In this document: piece after piece, positions 36,077 to 39,036 of the stretch | Layout: the number at the start of each line of letters is the position of its first letter | Numbering within the stretch: position 1 is the first letter of the stretch | From: Clostridium sp. CMCC3677 | Lineage (GTDB): Bacteria; Bacillota; Clostridia; Clostridiales; Clostridiaceae | Direction of reading: 5' to 3' | Length of the DNA: 39,036 nucleotides | NCBI RefSeq assembly: GCF_023845585.1 | Contig: NZ_JAMQHS010000018.1 | Coordinates: forward strand, 1-39,036 | Position numbers and translations under genes: made by a program | The notes under the pieces: generated by a model | Told to the model about the DNA's origin: nothing | The model's input: only the letters and a program-made list of their open reading frames with translations | Database searches by the model: none

Positions 36077-36559
36077 CTACTCATCATCCTTACTATTCAA
36101 GTATCTATCTATTATTTCTTTATGATTTTCATTAGTAGGTTCAATACCTAGAATTTCATACTCCCATATTATTTGTCTTTCTCCTGATAAAAATGGAGAT
36201 TTTAATATATCATCATAATTAAATTTAATATTAAATTTTCCAGTATTATTTAATCTAAACGTAAAATTAGTCCATACATCCTCATTATTTTCTTTATACT
36301 CTTTATATAATTCTTCAACAATATCAGTTAATTCCATCAATAAATTCTCATATATATTCTCATCAATACTATATATAGTAGGGATATCATGTCCATATAT
36401 AATATTATTACTTGTCAATGAATTAAAATAAAAATATACTTCACTTGAATCCTCGAGTACTTCTCCGTATAAATAAATCTCATTCCACTTGTCTGGTATC
36501 ATTTCTATTACCATATTAGCAATTTTCCCATATATTTCACCCATTTTCTTTGTTTCCAT
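36077..36559 (-). CDS. DUF600 / YezG-type immunity protein
   Basis: A 160-residue acidic protein with the full DUF600 pattern: METKKMGEIYGKIANMVIEM, IPDKWNEIYLYGEVLEDSSE with VYFYF, ELTDIVEELYKEYKEN, VWTNFTFRLNNTGKFNIKFN with YDD, and ERQIIWEYEILGI near the end. In B. subtilis YezG neutralises the nuclease toxin YeeF, and this gene likewise follows a nuclease remnant after 4 bp. GGAGGTTAACAAA precedes ATG 36559. It is intact and could protect against related nucleases from neighbours even though its own toxin is broken. Confidence 0.85.
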   Translation of the reverse strand: METKKMGEIYGKIANMVIEMIPDKWNEIYLYGEVLEDSSEVYFYFNSLTSNNIIYGHDIPTIYSIDENIYENLLMELTDIVEELYKEYKENNEDVWTNFTFRLNNTGKFNIKFNYDDILKSPFLSGERQIIWEYEILGIEPTNENHKEIIDRYLNSKDDE

Positions 36560-36563
36560 TTTG

Positions 36564-36878
36564 TTAACCTCCAGATTTATTTAAAATTTTTATTATTTTA
36601 GTTCTTTCTCCTTCTATAGTATACTTTATTTTAAAGCTTACTGGGCGTAAATTATTAGGTTCATAAATACTCTGTATTTTTACTTGTACATCTTTTCCTT
36701 GCTTTAATGCATTAGCCCACTCCGTCTCCATATTGTACCATTTCCCACCTGCTCTATTAATTTGAGAATTCATAGGTACTAGATTATCTATCTTTCCTGA
36801 GCCTAAAAATTGTGAACCAATTAAATGACCACCGTCATCATCTAGCTTACATAAATAGCTTATAATTAGATAGTCCTC
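36564..36878 (-). pseudogene. DNA/RNA non-specific endonuclease toxin, 5'-truncated
   Basis: A 104-codon open stretch. LDDDGGHLIGSQFLGSG carries the D-D-G-G-H catalytic histidine motif, NLVPMNSQINRAGGKWYNME the conserved N-L-V-P-M...N element, and the end reads WANALKQGKDVQVKIQSIYE, RPVSFKIKYTIEGER. These are the usual C-terminal parts of the Firmicute LXG/YeeF-type nucleases. Everything before EDYLIISYLC is missing, and the previous immunity gene ends 11 bp upstream. ATG 36773 is internal and not a plausible start. Confidence 0.8.
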
Positions 36879-36889
36879 TTATTACAATT

Positions 36890-37135
36890 TTATGATGCAC
36901 TCTCAACTTTAGAAGGAAATTCTCCTGTTTCTTTATAAACTTTTTTTATCTTTGATGCAACTTTAAACAATCCTCTATCAGAAAGGCTTCCTTCCTCACT
37001 CTTTAGTATACTTAATTCCATAGTTCCCTTGTCAAACTTAATTTTACCTGTAGGTTCTTCATAATCACTACCTGCCTTATATATTACACTTTCTTTATCT
37101 TCTAATTCTTTTCTTCCATAAACATTTATAGCCAT
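36890..37135 (-). CDS. Putative immunity protein of the HExxE toxin
   Basis: An 81-residue protein starting MAINVYGRKELEDKESVIYK, with TGKIKFDKGTMELS and ending ETGEFPSKVESAS. ATG 37135 follows GGAGAGAATAAT and the toxin stop lies 12 bp upstream. Small size, mixed charge and position support an immunity role. I do not recognise the family. Confidence 0.62.
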   Translation of the reverse strand: MAINVYGRKELEDKESVIYKAGSDYEEPTGKIKFDKGTMELSILKSEEGSLSDRGLFKVASKIKKVYKETGEFPSKVESAS

Positions 37136-37147
37136 ATTATTCTCTCC

Positions 37148-38812
37148 TTACCTTAATGATTCTACATAACGATTCCAATCAAAAATTTCAGTAGTTATAT
37201 CATGTGCCTGCCTCTGAGTGGATTTATTGATTCTATAATATGTTGATTCATATAACTCATGCTTAAGTAATAATATATCATTATCATGAAATTCTCCTTT
37301 GCATAGTCTTTCCCACGCCATTGCCATTTCATAATCTGGGTCTAACCTTCCCATGCCAGAATCTTTCAATACTTCATCTAAAAATACATGTTCCTTAATT
37401 TGATTTATATCTTTAATATCCCATCCAGTATTATTTGCTATTTTTTCAACATCATCACTTATTCCTCTGAATGAATCATACATTTCTTCAGCTATTTCAT
37501 CTAGTTTATCATAATTCCTAGTTGTAACCTCTGTAGGTTTATATACACCTTCTTTATAATTATATTTATAAATGTCGTCAGAATATTTCTTAACTACATC
37601 ATCAAGAGCTTTACCTGCCCCCTTAGTTTCATTCCCCTGAACTTTATTTTCTATATTTTTACCTTTATTATTTGAACTACTTTCTTTCTCATAATTTTTC
37701 TTATTGGTAGCATTATTATTTTTATCTGTTTCTTTACTACTTCCGTTATTTGAACCTTTTGAAAAATTATAAGCTCCAAGTCCTAATTCTGCTCCACCAA
37801 TTCCAGTTCTTACTACTACACCTATATCAGCTATTTTAACAGAGCTAGATATTGCCAATGTACCTTTTGTACCATTTAATATTGGTAATGAACCACTGCC
37901 CATGTTAGATATATTCCCAGGTGATTTACATATGTTACCTATACCTTTTACTGCCATGAATAAATTTATATCTATGCTATATGCATCATATGCCTGCTTA
38001 TACTGAGACTTATTTTTATAATATTCATTTGCTTTTTTTCCTTCTTCTGTATATTCAGCACTTGCACTCATAGCATTAAGTCTTTTGTCCTGATCAAAAC
38101 TAAGTATTCCATCCAATGAAGCACCTAAAGCTAAAGTATCATAGTATCCTTTTGTTGCTACTCCCATAAATGCATTACCAAATGATTGTAAATGCTTCTT
38201 GAATGTTCCTGTATGCTTACTAGCAAGATTAACATCTACAGGTATAAAAACACTCCCATTGCATGTAGGATATGCATGTCCTAAAATAAATTCATCATCA
38301 CCTGCTTGAGTCTTTACTAGTGTCCCCTTATATACTTTTTTTGAATCAAATACTTCAATATCACTTCTATTTTTTAATGCTACTCCTGATTTAGGTATAC
38401 CATTATACATATTAGATTGCATAACAACATTTAGCATTACATTACTTCCAAGAATACTTAGCGATAATAATTCATTTTTATATTCAAGTTCTGCTAATGC
38501 TTCTTGAACTCCAGCTGTTGGTTCATCATCTGTAAATTTCTCATATGTTTCTCTACAGCTCCCATTTTCGTATACTGCATTACTTTGATTATAGCATTCT
38601 CCTTCAAGTGAAATATAGCTTGATTTGTTTTTTTGAACTAATACTTTATTACTTCCACTTATGGATACACTTCCTCCACTTAAGCTTATTCCACCTGATG
38701 CTCCTAAGCTTAAATTTCCTGAGCTACTTATATTAATTCCATAATTTATTTTACTGACTCCTAAAGGTACTAGTGTTAATTTCCTCAGAGTTTCTTTATC
38801 AATCGCAGATAT
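37148..38812 (-). CDS. Startless full-length toxin cassette: spike tail + pre-toxin + HExxE-containing toxin
   Basis: The frame is open for 554 codons from 38812 with no stop, but no start with a ribosome binding site is found near its 5' end. The first ATG with a weak GGAAG is 38437. Order: AIDKETLRKLTLVPLGVSKI; strand-rich INISSSGNLSLGASGGISLS, as in VgrG/Gp5 spike tips; SYISLEGECYNQSNAVYENG; class-A pre-toxin from about 38437 (GIPKSGVALKNRSDIEVFDS); linker ending NETKGAGK; toxin of about 150 residues with EMAMAWERLCKGEFHDNDIL and LLLKHELYESTYYRINKS. The HELYE might be a metal or active site, but the family is not assigned. This is the only undamaged spike-tail cassette in the window. Confidence 0.7.
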   Translation of the reverse strand: MSAIDKETLRKLTLVPLGVSKINYGINISSSGNLSLGASGGISLSGGSVSISGSNKVLVQKNKSSYISLEGECYNQSNAVYENGSCRETYEKFTDDEPTAGVQEALAELEYKNELLSLSILGSNVMLNVVMQSNMYNGIPKSGVALKNRSDIEVFDSKKVYKGTLVKTQAGDDEFILGHAYPTCNGSVFIPVDVNLASKHTGTFKKHLQSFGNAFMGVATKGYYDTLALGASLDGILSFDQDKRLNAMSASAEYTEEGKKANEYYKNKSQYKQAYDAYSIDINLFMAVKGIGNICKSPGNISNMGSGSLPILNGTKGTLAISSSVKIADIGVVVRTGIGGAELGLGAYNFSKGSNNGSSKETDKNNNATNKKNYEKESSSNNKGKNIENKVQGNETKGAGKALDDVVKKYSDDIYKYNYKEGVYKPTEVTTRNYDKLDEIAEEMYDSFRGISDDVEKIANNTGWDIKDINQIKEHVFLDEVLKDSGMGRLDPDYEMAMAWERLCKGEFHDNDILLLKHELYESTYYRINKSTQRQAHDITTEIFDWNRYVESLR

Positions 38813-39036
38813 TTATTTAATTGCTAAAAAAATAATGAACCAACCTACTTAATTTTCAGCTGATTCATTTTTCACTATATTATTAATATTATTCAGTCAT
38901 TTATCTATAGTATTTATTAATACCTCTTGTATAGTAAGTTATACATTATGTTGTGTTATCATTCTCATATAAGGTAGCCTGTAACTTTTCATAAATAATC
39001 ATTAAAACTTAATCCAATGATTATTCTATTTGTTGT
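37610..39036 (-). repeat. Long direct repeat, copy 2, running off the window
   Basis: Near-identical to 34823-35937 with 308 extra bases (37993-38301). It covers the linker, pre-toxin, spike tail, terminator and the spacer beyond. The last 165 bp up to the window end match 35769-35937 closely. Confidence 0.85.
38834..38869 (-). terminator. Type-1 cassette terminator upstream of the intact orphan cassette
   Basis: AATGAACCAAC pairs with GCTGATTCATT over 11 bp with two wobbles, and T7 follows on the minus strand. It sits 22 bp before the open frame of the orphan toxin, so transcripts from upstream would stop before it. Confidence 0.7.

Noticed and set aside
37148..38812. PAAR or DUF4280 domain in the pre-toxin
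   Set aside because: The position behind a spike suggested it, but the sequence lacks the Gly/His/Cys pattern and repeats expected for PAAR tips.
24316..38869. CRISPR array from the repeated hairpins
   Set aside because: Copies are kilobases apart, variable in length, and followed by T-runs; no regular spacers or cas genes exist.
24300..39036. A prophage or an R-type bacteriocin locus
   Set aside because: No terminase, portal, capsid, integrase, holin or tail sheath genes are present; only spike-like tails joined to toxin ends were seen, so a structural locus would have to be elsewhere.
24300..39036. LXG / type VII secretion toxin locus
   Set aside because: DUF600 and the nuclease end point that way, but no LXG N-terminus, WXG100 gene or EssC-type ATPase is in the window, and the shared leader is not LXG-like.

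Overview
The window comes from an AT-rich, low-GC Firmicute of the Clostridium type. This is inferred from codon use (A/T third positions), strong AAGGAGG/GGAGG ribosome binding sites, TTG/GTG starts, and the housekeeping set (LrgAB, topoisomerase III, PolA lacking proofreading residues, paired YhgE/Pip proteins, M29 aminopeptidase). No rRNA, tRNA, CRISPR array or transposase gene was seen.

Left part (1-24.1 kb), ordinary chromosome. A 5'-truncated NitT/TauT-type ABC importer (binding protein, ATPase, permease) runs on + and ends at a hairpin terminator. lrgA-lrgB follow on +. Then, on the minus strand, come topB, a TspO/MBR membrane protein, two overlapping membrane histidine kinases without a response regulator, two paralogous YhgE/Pip membrane proteins behind a perfect 20-bp palindrome, a GH8-like protein, a lytic transglycosylase, coaE and polA. 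An M29 aminopeptidase (+) is convergent with a 45-aa small gene and dcd (-). Two related MITE-like inverted-repeat elements sit in the two convergent junctions, lrgB/topB and aminopeptidase/small gene.

Right part (24.3-39.0 kb), all on the minus strand and read from right to left. This is a graveyard and reservoir of polymorphic-toxin cassettes. At least four cassettes begin with the same or related 5' segment: the C-terminal end of a beta-helical, VgrG/Gp5-spike-like protein and/or a conserved pre-toxin domain. Each then switches to an unrelated toxin C-terminus followed by a small immunity-type gene. Modules recognised or suspected are: an unassigned HExxE-containing toxin plus an 81-aa partner; a DNA/RNA non-specific endonuclease remnant plus a DUF600/YezG-type immunity gene; a PD-(D/E)XK-like toxin plus a pentapeptide-repeat immunity protein; an EndoU-like fragment plus a 238-aa partner; an ADP-ribosyltransferase pseudogene plus a 103-aa partner; a YwqK/MORN-like immunity gene; an unassigned toxin plus a CdiI-like acidic immunity protein; and a second EndoU-like remnant plus its partner. 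A broken DUF434 gene lies inside the array. Most toxin ends carry nonsense codons, frameshifts or deletions, while most immunity genes are intact. Cassettes are separated by recurrent hairpin terminators, and no start codon or obvious promoter precedes the shared 5' segments. They therefore look like silent, recombination-ready donors for a full-length effector gene presumed to lie beyond the right edge. That gene, its delivery apparatus and the switching mechanism are inference.
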